From: Serratia proteamaculans
GTDB taxonomy: Bacteria > Pseudomonadota > Gammaproteobacteria > Enterobacterales > Enterobacteriaceae
Reading direction: 5' to 3'
Assembly: GCF_008830365.1 (NCBI RefSeq)
Contig: NZ_WBKI01000003.1
Location: 248,001 to 312,000 of the forward strand
Length of the DNA stretch: 64,000 bases
The notes below the pieces were generated by a model. It saw nothing but the letters and a program-made list of their open reading frames with translations. It had not been told where the DNA came from and searched no databases. This document shows, piece by piece, positions 52,887 to 63,787 of this stretch (its first letter is position 1; every line of letters begins with the position of its first letter). The position numbers and the translations under genes were made by a program.

Positions 52887-55067
52887 ATGAACCGAGAGGG
52901 GATTTTAAAACACATACCCTGGATGCTGCTGGGGATACTCGGCGCTTCCTGCCTGGGCGTGGTAGCACTGCGCCGTGGCGAGAATATCAGCGCCCTGTGG
53001 ATCATCGTCGCCTCGGTGGCGGTGTATCTGGTGGCCTACCGCTACTACAGCCTGTACATCGCCACCAAGGTGATGAAGCTGGATACCTTCCGCGCCACCC
53101 CAGCGGTGGTCAACAACGATGGCCTGAACTACGTGCCGACCAACAAGAACGTGCTGTTCGGCCACCACTTCGCCGCCATTGCCGGTGCAGGCCCGCTGGT
53201 CGGTCCGGTGCTGGCTGCGCAGGTCGGTTACCTGCCTGGCACGCTGTGGTTACTGGGCGGCGTGGTGCTGGCGGGGGCAGTGCAGGACTTTATGGTGCTG
53301 TTCATCTCCTCACGCCGCAACGGCGCATCGCTCGGTGAGATCATCAAAAAGGAAATGGGTCCGGTACCGGGCACCATCGCACTGTTTGGCTGCTTCCTGA
53401 TTATGATCATCATCCTGGCGGTGCTGGCCCTGATCGTAGTAAAAGCGCTGGCAGAAAGCCCGTGGGGCGTGTTCACCGTCTGTGCCACCGTGCCGATTGC
53501 CCTGTTTATGGGCGTCTACATGCGCTTCCTGCGCCCTGGCCGGGTCGGTGAAGTGTCGGTGATTGGCATCGTGCTGCTGGTGGCATCCATCTGGTTCGGC
53601 GGCGTGATCGCCCACGACCCGTACTGGGGCCCGGCGCTGACCTTCAAAGACACCACCATCACCTATACGCTGATTGGCTATGCGTTTGTTTCCGCTCTGC
53701 TGCCGGTGTGGTTGATCCTGGCACCGCGTGACTATCTGGCGACCTTCCTGAAAATTGGTGTCATTGTCGGGCTGGCGATTGGCATCGTAATCCTCAACCC
53801 TGAGCTGAAAATGCCGGCGGTCACCCAGTTTATCGACGGTACCGGCCCGGTGTGGAAAGGCTCGGTGTTCCCATTCCTGTTCATTACCATCGCCTGTGGC
53901 GCGGTGTCCGGCTTCCATGCGCTGATTGCCTCCGGCACCACGCCGAAGCTGTTGGCCAATGAGAAAGACGCTCGCTTTATCGGTTACGGCGCGATGCTGA
54001 TGGAGTCCTTCGTCGCCATTATGGCGCTGGTCGCGGCATCGATCATCGAACCGGGCCTGTACTTCGCCATGAACACCCCACCGGCGGCACTGGGCATCAC
54101 CATGCCGGATCTGCACCGTTTGGGCACCGAAGATGCGCCGATGATCATGGCTTCACTGCGTGATGTGACCGCCCATGCGGCGGCGACCGTCAGCTCCTGG
54201 GGCTTTGTCATCAGCCCGGAACAGATCCTGCAGACCGCCACAGACATCGGCGAACCTTCCGTGCTGAACCGTGCCGGTGGTGCGCCTACGCTGGCGGTGG
54301 GTATCGCCCACGTGTTCCACCAGATCATTCCTGGCGCCAATATGGGCTTCTGGTACCACTTCGGTATTCTGTTTGAAGCACTGTTCATCCTGACCGCACT
54401 GGACGCAGGTACCCGCTCCGGCCGCTTTATGCTGCAGGACTTGCTGGGCAACTTTGCGCCGTTCCTGAAAAAAACCGACTCGCTGGTGGCCGGTATTGTC
54501 GGCACTGCTGGTTGTGTGGGTCTGTGGGGCTACCTGCTGTATCAAGGGGTGGTCGATCCGCTCGGCGGCGTGAAAAGCCTGTGGCCGCTGTTCGGCATCT
54601 CCAACCAGATGCTGGCCGCCGTGGCGCTGGTGCTGGGTACCGTGGTACTGATTAAGATGAAGCGCGCCAAGTACATTTGGGTCACCGTGCTACCGGCGGT
54701 GTGGCTGCTGATTTGTACCACCTACGCCCTGGGCCTGAAGCTGTTCAGCGACAATCCGCAGTTGGAAGGCTTCTTCTTCCAGGCCGGCGAGTACAAACGC
54801 AAAATCGCCGAAGGCGGCGCCGAGCTGACCACCCAGCAGGTGGCCAACATGAACCATATCGTGGTGAACAACTACACCAACGCCGGGCTGAGCATTCTGT
54901 TCCTGCTGGTGGTGTACAGCATCATCTTCTACGGGGTGAAAACCGCCATGGCGGCACACAAAAACCCGAACCGCAGCGACCAGGAAACGCCTTACGTGCC
55001 GGTGCCTGAAGAAGCGCCTTCCAACGGCGTAACTGAGGGAGACGTCAAAGTTTCACCGCAGCACTGA
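52887..55067 (+). CDS. btsT: pyruvate:H+ symporter BtsT (CstA family)
   Basis: A 726-residue transporter with about 18 helices, nearly identical in pattern to E. coli BtsT/YjiY (HIPWMLLGILGASCLGVVAL, GHHFAAIAGAGPLVGPVLAA, SGFHALIASGTTPKLLANE). It takes up pyruvate under nutrient limitation; in E. coli it is induced by the BtsSR two-component system. Linkage to yjiX and yjiA favours BtsT over CstA. The ATG at 52887 has AAGGAT-type spacing. Confidence 0.92.
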   Translation: MNREGILKHIPWMLLGILGASCLGVVALRRGENISALWIIVASVAVYLVAYRYYSLYIATKVMKLDTFRATPAVVNNDGLNYVPTNKNVLFGHHFAAIAGAGPLVGPVLAAQVGYLPGTLWLLGGVVLAGAVQDFMVLFISSRRNGASLGEIIKKEMGPVPGTIALFGCFLIMIIILAVLALIVVKALAESPWGVFTVCATVPIALFMGVYMRFLRPGRVGEVSVIGIVLLVASIWFGGVIAHDPYWGPALTFKDTTITYTLIGYAFVSALLPVWLILAPRDYLATFLKIGVIVGLAIGIVILNPELKMPAVTQFIDGTGPVWKGSVFPFLFITIACGAVSGFHALIASGTTPKLLANEKDARFIGYGAMLMESFVAIMALVAASIIEPGLYFAMNTPPAALGITMPDLHRLGTEDAPMIMASLRDVTAHAAATVSSWGFVISPEQILQTATDIGEPSVLNRAGGAPTLAVGIAHVFHQIIPGANMGFWYHFGILFEALFILTALDAGTRSGRFMLQDLLGNFAPFLKKTDSLVAGIVGTAGCVGLWGYLLYQGVVDPLGGVKSLWPLFGISNQMLAAVALVLGTVVLIKMKRAKYIWVTVLPAVWLLICTTYALGLKLFSDNPQLEGFFFQAGEYKRKIAEGGAELTTQQVANMNHIVVNNYTNAGLSILFLLVVYSIIFYGVKTAMAAHKNPNRSDQETPYVPVPEEAPSNGVTEGDVKVSPQH

Positions 55068-55083
55068 TGGTGATTTAACGGAT

Positions 55084-55122
55084 ACCCTGCATAATGAAAT
55101 CTATTATGCAGGGTCATTTTTT
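55084..55122 (+). terminator. attenuator-like terminator between btsT and yjiX
   Basis: A 12-bp perfect stem ACCCTGCATAAT / ATTATGCAGGGT with a 7-nt loop is followed by CATTTTTT. It is a strong intrinsic terminator inside the operon, likely lowering yjiX-yjiA expression relative to btsT. Confidence 0.8.
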
Positions 55123-55133
55123 GGGAGAAGGCT

Positions 55134-55337
55134 ATGTTCGGTAATCTCGGCCAGGCGGGTAAATATCTCGGGCAGGCGGCGCGCATGCTGGTGGGCGTGC
55201 CCGATTACGATACCTACGTCCAGCACATGAAAGACAACCACCCGGACAAGCCGGTGATGACCTATAAAGAGTTTTTCCGCGAACGCCAGCAGGCCCGCTA
55301 CGGTGGGGACGGCAAAGGCGGCATGCGCTGTTGTTAA
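55134..55337 (+). CDS. yjiX: YbdD/YjiX family small protein
   Basis: A 67-residue protein ([41 protein letters not shown]-terminal MRCC). It nearly always accompanies CstA/BtsT carriers; the role is poorly defined, possibly an accessory subunit. GGGAGAAGG precedes the ATG. The C-terminal Cys pair might bind metal, fitting the neighbouring GTPase. Confidence 0.92.
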   Translation: MFGNLGQAGKYLGQAARMLVGVPDYDTYVQHMKDNHPDKPVMTYKEFFRERQQARYGGDGKGGMRCC

Positions 55338-55348
55338 AAGGATCCTGA

Positions 55349-56311
55349 ATGAAACCCATCGCAGTCACCATTCTGACCGGCTTTTTGGGTGCCGGTAAAA
55401 CCACCCTGCTACGCCATATTCTGAACGCTGAACACGGCTACAAAATTGCCGTGATTGAAAATGAGTTCGGCGAAGTGCCGATCGACAACGCACTGATTGG
55501 CGATCGCGCCAGCCGCATCACCACCCTGAGCAACGGCTGCATCTGCTGCAGCAAATCCAACGAGCTGGCAGACGCGTTACTGGACTTGCTGGACGGCGTG
55601 GACCAGGGCCAACTGGAGTTCGATCGGCTAATCATTGAATGCACCGGCATGGCCGACCCCGGCCCGATCACCCAGACCTTTTTCTCGCACGAGACCCTTT
55701 GCGAACGCTTCCTGCTGGACGGTATTATCACGCTGGTGGACGCCGCACACGCCGATCAACAACTCAACCAGTTCAGCATCGCACAGGCGCAGGTGGGCTA
55801 CGCCGACCGTATTCTGCTGACCAAAACCGACGTGGCACCGGACTGTGAAGCGCTGATCCAACGGCTGCAACAGATGAACGCCCGCGCACCGGTTTACCCA
55901 GTGACGCACGGCGATATCGATCTAAGTCTGTTGTTCGACATCGAAGGCTTTGTGCTGAACGACAAGCTGAACCTGACGCCACCCACCCCGCTGTTCCGCC
56001 GCATTCCACAGGCGCAGAACAACATTCAGTCGATCGTGGTGTACCACGACCAGCCGCTGGAGCTGATGCAGGTTTCAGAAGTGATGGAAGGCCTGCTGCT
56101 GGAGTACGCCGACAGCCTGCTGCGCTATAAGGGGATTTTGTCGATCCAGAACGAGCCACGTCGCCTGCTATTCCAGGGCGTGCAACGGCTGTATAACGCC
56201 GACTGGGACCGCGAATGGCTGCCCGACGAGGAACGCCGCAGTACTTTGGTGTTTATTGGGCTGAATTTGCCTGAGGAGATCATTCGCCAGCGGTTTGCCG
56301 AATTGGCGTAA
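55349..56311 (+). CDS. yjiA: COG0523 GTPase YjiA (CobW/metal chaperone family)
   Basis: A 320-residue P-loop GTPase. It has Walker A GFLGAGKTT at 11-19, the metal-binding GCICC motif (Cys64-x-Cys66-Cys67), base-recognition LTKTD near 156-160, and a C-terminal CobW_C domain. It matches E. coli YjiA. It may deliver or sense zinc or cobalt. It is 11 nt after yjiX. Confidence 0.92.
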   Translation: MKPIAVTILTGFLGAGKTTLLRHILNAEHGYKIAVIENEFGEVPIDNALIGDRASRITTLSNGCICCSKSNELADALLDLLDGVDQGQLEFDRLIIECTGMADPGPITQTFFSHETLCERFLLDGIITLVDAAHADQQLNQFSIAQAQVGYADRILLTKTDVAPDCEALIQRLQQMNARAPVYPVTHGDIDLSLLFDIEGFVLNDKLNLTPPTPLFRRIPQAQNNIQSIVVYHDQPLELMQVSEVMEGLLLEYADSLLRYKGILSIQNEPRRLLFQGVQRLYNADWDREWLPDEERRSTLVFIGLNLPEEIIRQRFAELA

Positions 56312-56355
56312 GCCTGAATCCACTGGGCTGCACCTTCACCTTGCAGCCCAGCCCC

Positions 56356-57378
56356 TCATTTAACCTGTAAATAAGGCCCCGCGGCTACCGAATCCCGCAG
56401 CATCAGGCTGGCCGGGAAGGTTGGGCGCTTGCTCAGTTCGCCGCCGTCCAGCATCGACACCAGCCGATGGATGGTTTCCTTAATCATTTCGGTCACCGGC
56501 ATTTTCATGCTGGACAGCGAGGGAATGGTATAAGGCGCCAACGGAATATCATCGAACCCTATCACTGACACGGCGGACGGCACCGGGATTTGGCATTCCG
56601 CCAGCCGCTTGATCGCGCCGATGGCCATCTCGTCGTTGCTGGCAACAATCGCGCTAAAGGTGTGGCCGCTGGCCAACAGCGTATCGACCGCCGCCATGCC
56701 GCTTTGCGCGTTCCACTTCCCTTCGACAATCAGCGCGTCTTTTACGTCAATATCATGTTCCGCCAGCGCGGATTTGTAGCCGGAGAGCCGCTCCAGCCCG
56801 GTGGGGGAATCCAGCGAGCCGGTGATGAAAGCGATATCGCGATGCCCCCGGTCGATCAACTGCTGCACCGCCGTCACGCTGGCGGCGTGTTGATCGCTGA
56901 AAATGCAGTAGCTGTCGTTGAGCCTGAGCCGACGGTTGATGACCAGGATCGGCTGCTTGTGCCGGGATATGATCTCGTCCATTTCGCTAATCGACAGAAA
57001 ACGCGGGTAGATGATCACGCCGTCGCAGCGCATATCCAGCAGGTATTCAATGGCGGCTTTTTCTTCTGCGGCAGTGTGCTTGCCGTCCGCCAAAATCAGT
57101 TGGCGGCCGTGCTCTTCCATGATGCGGGCCGACTGAAACATCAGCTCGCTGAAGTAGTTACCGCTGTACAGCGTGTTGGTCACCACCAGCCCGATGGTCT
57201 GGGTGGTTTTAGTCGCCAGATTGCGCGCCAGCAGATTGGGCCGGTAACCCGTTTCGGCGATAGCTTTGTCCACCAGCTCACGTTTTTCCGGGCTGACATA
57301 GCCGCTGCCGGACAACACGCGGGACACCGTCGCTTTCGACACGCCCGCCCTGTTAGCTACCTCAAGTATTGTTGCCAT
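56356..57378 (-). CDS. ascG: LacI-family repressor AscG
   Basis: A 340-residue LacI protein: HTH/hinge at 1-60 (TILEVANRAGVSKATVSRVL, SGYVSPEKRELV, GYRPNLLARNLATKTTQTIG) and a periplasmic-binding-like sugar domain. It aligns strongly with E. coli AscG and is divergent from ascFB with a matching operator between. It represses aryl-beta-glucoside (arbutin, salicin, cellobiose) use. Confidence 0.93.
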   Translation of the reverse strand: MATILEVANRAGVSKATVSRVLSGSGYVSPEKRELVDKAIAETGYRPNLLARNLATKTTQTIGLVVTNTLYSGNYFSELMFQSARIMEEHGRQLILADGKHTAAEEKAAIEYLLDMRCDGVIIYPRFLSISEMDEIISRHKQPILVINRRLRLNDSYCIFSDQHAASVTAVQQLIDRGHRDIAFITGSLDSPTGLERLSGYKSALAEHDIDVKDALIVEGKWNAQSGMAAVDTLLASGHTFSAIVASNDEMAIGAIKRLAECQIPVPSAVSVIGFDDIPLAPYTIPSLSSMKMPVTEMIKETIHRLVSMLDGGELSKRPTFPASLMLRDSVAAGPYLQVK

Positions 57379-57664
57379 CTCTGCGCCGTCAAAGTCGATT
57401 GAGTCAGCGCAGTCTACCCAAGACGCCCCCGGTTTGGAATGTTTTCACGCCCGCTTCTGCCGCCACCCCTGAACTAAAAGTGAGAGTCATCACGAAACGA
57501 AAAACAAAAAAATCATAATTCTTGCCACCAATAAGATATCGCATCATGATTTTGTGAAACCGGTTTCTTGTGGGCGTTTCATTCAGATGGAACGGCGGAT
57601 CGCCCAGGCAGTAAAAGTTCGCCTTTGGGCAATCCGAATTTCTATCTAGAGAGACGATAATTCC
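57379..57664. promoter_or_regulatory. ascG-ascF divergent region: operator and leader hairpin
   Basis: The operator GAAACCGGTTTC (57556-57567, within TGAAACCGGTTTCT) is a perfect 12-bp palindrome and fits the AscG site known from E. coli (TGAAACCGGTTTCA). Downstream, GGATCGCCCA at 57597-57606 can pair with TGGGCAATCC at 57626-57635 (9 of 10), forming a leader stem before ascF. An AGAGAGACG ribosome site follows. Confidence 0.75.
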
Positions 57665-60557
<2,893 letters not shown>

Positions 60558-60638
60558 TGGGGTTGGGTGCAGTGAGCTGACTCTGACTTTCACTTCTGAG
60601 CTTTCGGAGCCTGGGTTTCTCAGGCTCCAGCGGTGAAC

Positions 60639-61058
60639 TTAACGCGAGGTAGGCAATGCTTCGACCTGCAAAATCCCGTTCGATTGATTGACCGAGAATT
60701 CGGTTACGAACTCGCGAGCAAAGGGAAAATCACCCGCCTGTTGTTTTTTAGGGGATATCAGTTTTACCGAAAAATGATATTTCTGCCCTGGAGCAAATAC
60801 GTAGCCTTCATCGGGGGCACATTGGTTGGGCGTGATTTCACGCAGCGGGTCGAAGAATTTGAAGTCACGATTTTGCGCCTCATCCAACCGATTAATCGAG
60901 ATGCCTTCTAACTTCTCATCACCTTCAGGCATCACCGTCACACACACTGCACCATCGCGCAAAGTGACGGTTGCGGGGTAGTCGACGGGAATCCGATCCC
61001 CCATAGAAGGACAGCCTGCGAGCAAGAAAGGTAACGAAAGTATAAAAATCCGTTTCAT
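60639..61058 (-). CDS. lipoprotein, candidate periplasmic T6SS immunity protein
   Basis: A 139-residue lipoprotein with lipobox LLAGC (Cys16) after a short signal (MKRIFILSLPFLLAGC). The mature part is beta-rich (PATVTLRDGAVCVTVMPEGD, GQKYHFSVKLISP). I recognise the pattern of putative T6SS immunity periplasmic lipoproteins of Enterobacterales. It starts 2 nt after the metallopeptidase-like gene, so it is probably its cognate protector. The second lipoprotein at 61699 has the same layout. Confidence 0.7.
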   Translation of the reverse strand: MKRIFILSLPFLLAGCPSMGDRIPVDYPATVTLRDGAVCVTVMPEGDEKLEGISINRLDEAQNRDFKFFDPLREITPNQCAPDEGYVFAPGQKYHFSVKLISPKKQQAGDFPFAREFVTEFSVNQSNGILQVEALPTSR

Positions 61059-61060
61059 AA

Positions 61061-61618
61061 TTACCTCTGACGTAAAAACTTAGCTAAAACCTGCTCGTAC
61101 TGTGAGCGAATTTCATTGGTTTTGGGGCCAATATACCTAACAAAACGCCCGATACCGTATTCCCAAGCACCATGACCATAGCGTATTAGCAGCCAATAAT
61201 CTGCGATAATACAAGCTTGTTGCTCTAAAGAGTAGTTAGTGAGTGTCTTATTCACATCCAATTTATAGTTGTAATCAGCCGCCCAGCTAAAAGCACCTCT
61301 CAGCCGCACCCATTGCCCATGTTGATGCTGCCACACATGGGCAAGCTCATGGATAAAAAAGTGCTGTTTAGCATAGTTATTTATCTGAGAGAAATCTGCT
61401 AAATACTCCTCTTGGCGGAAATAGATTTCGCCATTGGGTGACATGCCAACATGTTTACCTTGTAGACCAAAGGGTAAGTAACTATCGCAATGGATCCATA
61501 CACGGTTGTAGACTATTGATTTACCAAAAATTTGGCGAGCCATAGACATCTCACCAAGCGTTATTAAACGTAGCGTTACTTCTTCCACCTGCTGGTTTTT
61601 CTGCTCTTTCGTTAACAT
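61061..61618 (-). CDS. zinc-metallopeptidase-like protein, candidate T6SS effector (Vgr-related type)
   Basis: A 185-residue protein without signal peptide. It contains HExxH (His90-Glu91-Leu-Ala-His94) in FFIHELAHVWQHQHGQWVRL, and a downstream acidic EQQACIIADYW that may supply the third ligand. Small proteins with HELAHVWQ are found with VgrG/Rhs loci. Between two lipoprotein genes of immunity type, it is best read as an orphan T6SS effector acting on periplasmic protein or peptidoglycan. No VgrG, Hcp or PAAR gene is seen here. Confidence 0.65.
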   Translation of the reverse strand: MLTKEQKNQQVEEVTLRLITLGEMSMARQIFGKSIVYNRVWIHCDSYLPFGLQGKHVGMSPNGEIYFRQEEYLADFSQINNYAKQHFFIHELAHVWQHQHGQWVRLRGAFSWAADYNYKLDVNKTLTNYSLEQQACIIADYWLLIRYGHGAWEYGIGRFVRYIGPKTNEIRSQYEQVLAKFLRQR

Positions 61619-61698
61619 GAGTCAAACTCCCTATGACCATATGGAAATGGCATATTAACGATTACTTTAATCAGGGTATAGATTAGATATTTACCCAT

Positions 61699-62103
61699 TC
61701 ACAACAAATCGTAGCTACCATTGCGCTTTTTCACTTTGAAGTTGGCAATAAAAGCTCTGCCTGATGCATCCTGCAGGTTTTCTCGTTTATCTATGGGAAT
61801 AAAATTCAATCTCATACTGTACAGATGGCTTTCCTGAAACGAGTAATCCCCTTGAGTTATGCAAATCCCCTTTTTCGGATCCTGATTAGCGACTTCGATC
61901 AGCTTCTCACCTGCATCACTGCTGATATAGACCGTATCTGTTTTTTCGTTTTCTTTAGGTAACGGATAAATGCAGATATCGCCATTATCTTTAGCATGGG
62001 CTGTTATGGGGATATCAGGTGCATAACGCCGGTCTAGACGGTCACCTACGCAAGCACTTAGCAAAATTACGCCGACGGCTGTGAACAATAATTTACCCTT
62101 CAT
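61699..62103 (-). CDS. lipoprotein, second candidate T6SS immunity protein
   Basis: A 134-residue lipoprotein with lipobox LLSAC (Cys18). The mature part (DIPITAHAKDNGDICIYPLP, YSMRLNFIPIDKRENLQDAS, FIANFKVKKRNGSYDLL) resembles the 60639 lipoprotein in architecture, suggesting an ancient duplication. It is 80 bp upstream of the metallopeptidase gene on the same strand. GC is low. An extra immunity copy is a typical sign of past effector exchange. Confidence 0.68.
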   Translation of the reverse strand: MKGKLLFTAVGVILLSACVGDRLDRRYAPDIPITAHAKDNGDICIYPLPKENEKTDTVYISSDAGEKLIEVANQDPKKGICITQGDYSFQESHLYSMRLNFIPIDKRENLQDASGRAFIANFKVKKRNGSYDLL

Positions 62104-62227
62104 ATTATTCCCTTAATCATAAGCTGGGACATTGAATATATTATCAATAAATATATAGATAATAATTTAGCACCCAAGGTTACTACGAATAACTGCGATC
62201 TGCATTCCAATCCAAAGAGTAATTTAA

Positions 62228-62243
62228 CTGTATTTCTGTACAG
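62228..62243. promoter_or_regulatory. LexA/SOS-box-like site
   Basis: CTGTATTTCTGTACAG matches the CTGT-N8-ACAG core of enterobacterial LexA boxes exactly. It lies about 60 bp before the C4-like RNA region and upstream of a TATAGT -10-like hexamer (62271-62276). It suggests damage-inducible transcription of the phage-like locus; inference. Confidence 0.5.
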
Positions 62244-62281
62244 GTTATTCTTTCATTTTGGCGATAGCGTTATAGTTTTCG

Positions 62282-62353
62282 GGCTGCGTCAAAATACGCA
62301 GCCGGAGTTAGCGTTCCGAACATACACTGAGCAGCATTATGTATATAATGCTG
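62282..62353 (+). ncRNA. structured leader with two hairpins and antisense target
   Basis: Hairpin 1: GGCTGCGT / ACGCAGCC at 62282-62303. Hairpin 2: CAGCATTAT / ATAATGCTG at 62332-62353. Between them CGGAGTTAGCGTT (62303-62315) is the exact complement of AACGCTAACTCCG at 62429-62441. This is the arrangement of a target (seqA-like) site for a C4-type antisense RNA encoded just downstream on the same transcript. Confidence 0.55.
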
Positions 62354-62371
62354 GGGCCTAGAACATCCAGA

Positions 62372-62458
62372 ATTATGGTGGCCCAAGCGGAGGCTTCGGA
62401 AGAAGCGCCGGTTTCCTTAGTGTCCGGTAACGCTAACTCCGTTTGGGCTACCACCATG
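62372..62458 (+). ncRNA. C4-type antisense immunity RNA (phage P4-like)
   Basis: ATGGTGG-CCCAAGCGGAG (62375-62392) can pair with CTCCGTTTGGGCTACCACCAT (62437-62457), closing a structured RNA of about 85 nt. Its loop strand AACGCTAACTCCG matches upstream and, partly, downstream target sites. P1/P4/N15 phages carry such a processed C4 RNA, which pairs with its own leader and stops expression of downstream lethal or replication genes. Call based on structure logic, not on sequence search. Confidence 0.55.
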
Positions 62459-62482
62459 GGTTTAGCGTCTCATGGTGGTAGC
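62447..62482 (+). terminator. 12-bp stem regulatory hairpin before the Kil-like gene
   Basis: GCTACCACCATG / CATGGTGGTAGC form a perfect 12-bp stem with a 12-nt loop. The 5' arm is also needed by the C4-like fold, and the loop holds TTTAGCGT, a second partial target. The two folds exclude each other, so this is a plausible switch deciding readthrough into the gene at 62511. Confidence 0.55.
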
Positions 62483-62510
62483 TGCACACCACACTAAGGA
62501 GAATGGCCAC

Positions 62511-62828
62511 ATGGAAAACACTTCCGCCTCACAACCTATCCCAAGCACCCTCACCCTCTATCGCCAACTGTTCAATCAGCTCGATCTCAGCACCCTAGAT
62601 TCAACACAACTCCTAGACCTTGCCGCCCTCTCCGCCGAGCAGGCCGAAGGGCTCTGCCACGGCCTGATGCTGTTCAGCGATATCATGCAAAAGAACCCGC
62701 AAGCCGACGACACCCAGTGGGAACAACTGAATCATTACCTCAATGCGATGGCTCACTTGGTACCTGCGCTTTGCAATCTTTATGGCTGTGCACTGCGTGA
62801 GATGGAAGGGAAAGAGTTGGTTGGCTAA
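62511..62828 (+). CDS. Kil-like small phage/satellite protein
   Basis: A 105-residue, helical, acidic protein (LTLYRQLFNQLDLSTLDSTQ, LAALSAEQAEGLCHGLMLFS). The ATG has AAGGAG 9 nt upstream. It directly follows the C4-like region. In phage P4 the first gene after C4 RNA encodes Kil, of about 106 residues, which blocks cell division. Position and size suggest an analogue; sequence similarity was not verified. Open alternatives are a derepression or other satellite-phage regulator. Confidence 0.6.
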   Translation: MENTSASQPIPSTLTLYRQLFNQLDLSTLDSTQLLDLAALSAEQAEGLCHGLMLFSDIMQKNPQADDTQWEQLNHYLNAMAHLVPALCNLYGCALREMEGKELVG

Positions 62829-63094
62829 TTTGAGTGGATAGTTGTATGAGGACGGCACACAAGTGGTACTGTCCTCGTTTCCAAAATCACGCACATTAGT
62901 ATATGCATAATAAAAACAATAGGTTATCTAAAATCATTTGATTATAGTGGTTTGAAATATCAGCGTCTTGGGGTACAAAAAATCATAAAATGCGGCATGT
63001 TTGATATGAATATCAAATATTTTACATGAAACAAATTGCAATTCATGATCATATTCATAAAATTGATATCATTTGACGATATGATTAGCTGACA
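62829..63094. other. AT-rich gene-free stretch before the HNH gene
   Basis: About 265 bp of very AT-rich DNA, with short repeated words such as GATATCA / AATATCAAATA near 62958-63080. It probably contains the HNH gene promoter. No gene or clear operator is supported. Confidence 0.5.
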
Positions 63095-63787
63095 ATGATT
63101 AATGATAGAGATGCCTGGGGCGACGAAGATTTAGAGGCTTCAGTACTGGCATACATTGAAATGAAGAAAAAGCATGATGCCGGTGAGGCGTTTTCAAAAA
63201 CATCCTACTATAAAAAATTGGGTGAAAGATTTGGCCGCTCACCTAAATCCTTTGAATACAGAATGCAAAATATCTCCTATGCGTATTCTGAGCTGAACCG
63301 GACCTGGCTAAAAGGGCTAAAACCGGCATCGCATGTTGGTTCCAATAAATTAAAAAATATCATAGAGCTCATTTCTATTCATGATAAACCTTCGTTAGAT
63401 GAAGAAAGTAAAAATTTTGATAATCAGGTTGAGAATTACTTAGAGAAAGGCATTTCTAATAAACCGACAGGTAACAGCTCACCAGCTAAAACTATTCGCC
63501 AAACCATTACTATCATCCGAGACCCAATGATAAAGGCTTATGTACTTCAGGAAGCTAAAGGGATTTGCGAGTCGTGCGGGAGTCATGCACCATTTTCAGA
63601 TAGTAAAAACAAGCCCTATCTTGAAGTGCACCATCTTAAACATTTGGCTGATGGCGGTTCAGATACAGTTGAAAACACAGTTGCTATATGTCCAAACTGT
63701 CACCGTGCATTACATTATTCTAAAAATAAAAATGTATTAATCGACGATATTTACAAAAAAGTAATGCGATTAGTTAAAGAGAATTAA
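63095..63787 (+). CDS. HNH endonuclease (McrA-like restriction type)
   Basis: A 230-residue protein. The C-terminal HNH/zinc domain spans about 155-212: ICESCGSHAPF, then LEVHHLKHLADGGSDTVENT, then ICPNCHRALH, with four Cys and the HH...N...H catalytic set intact. The N-terminal part (about 5-95, SYYKKLGERFGRSPKSFEYR) is a helical specificity region seen in many HNH restriction proteins. AT-rich composition marks it as acquired. It abuts, tail to tail, a vsr-type gene, as in restriction-modification loci. Confidence 0.82.
   Translation: MINDRDAWGDEDLEASVLAYIEMKKKHDAGEAFSKTSYYKKLGERFGRSPKSFEYRMQNISYAYSELNRTWLKGLKPASHVGSNKLKNIIELISIHDKPSLDEESKNFDNQVENYLEKGISNKPTGNSSPAKTIRQTITIIRDPMIKAYVLQEAKGICESCGSHAPFSDSKNKPYLEVHHLKHLADGGSDTVENTVAICPNCHRALHYSKNKNVLIDDIYKKVMRLVKEN

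Noticed and set aside
60633-60911. 92-codon plus-strand frame opposite the lipoprotein gene
   Set aside because: No ribosome site; the opposite frame has a signal peptide and lipobox and a conserved arrangement with the metallopeptidase gene.
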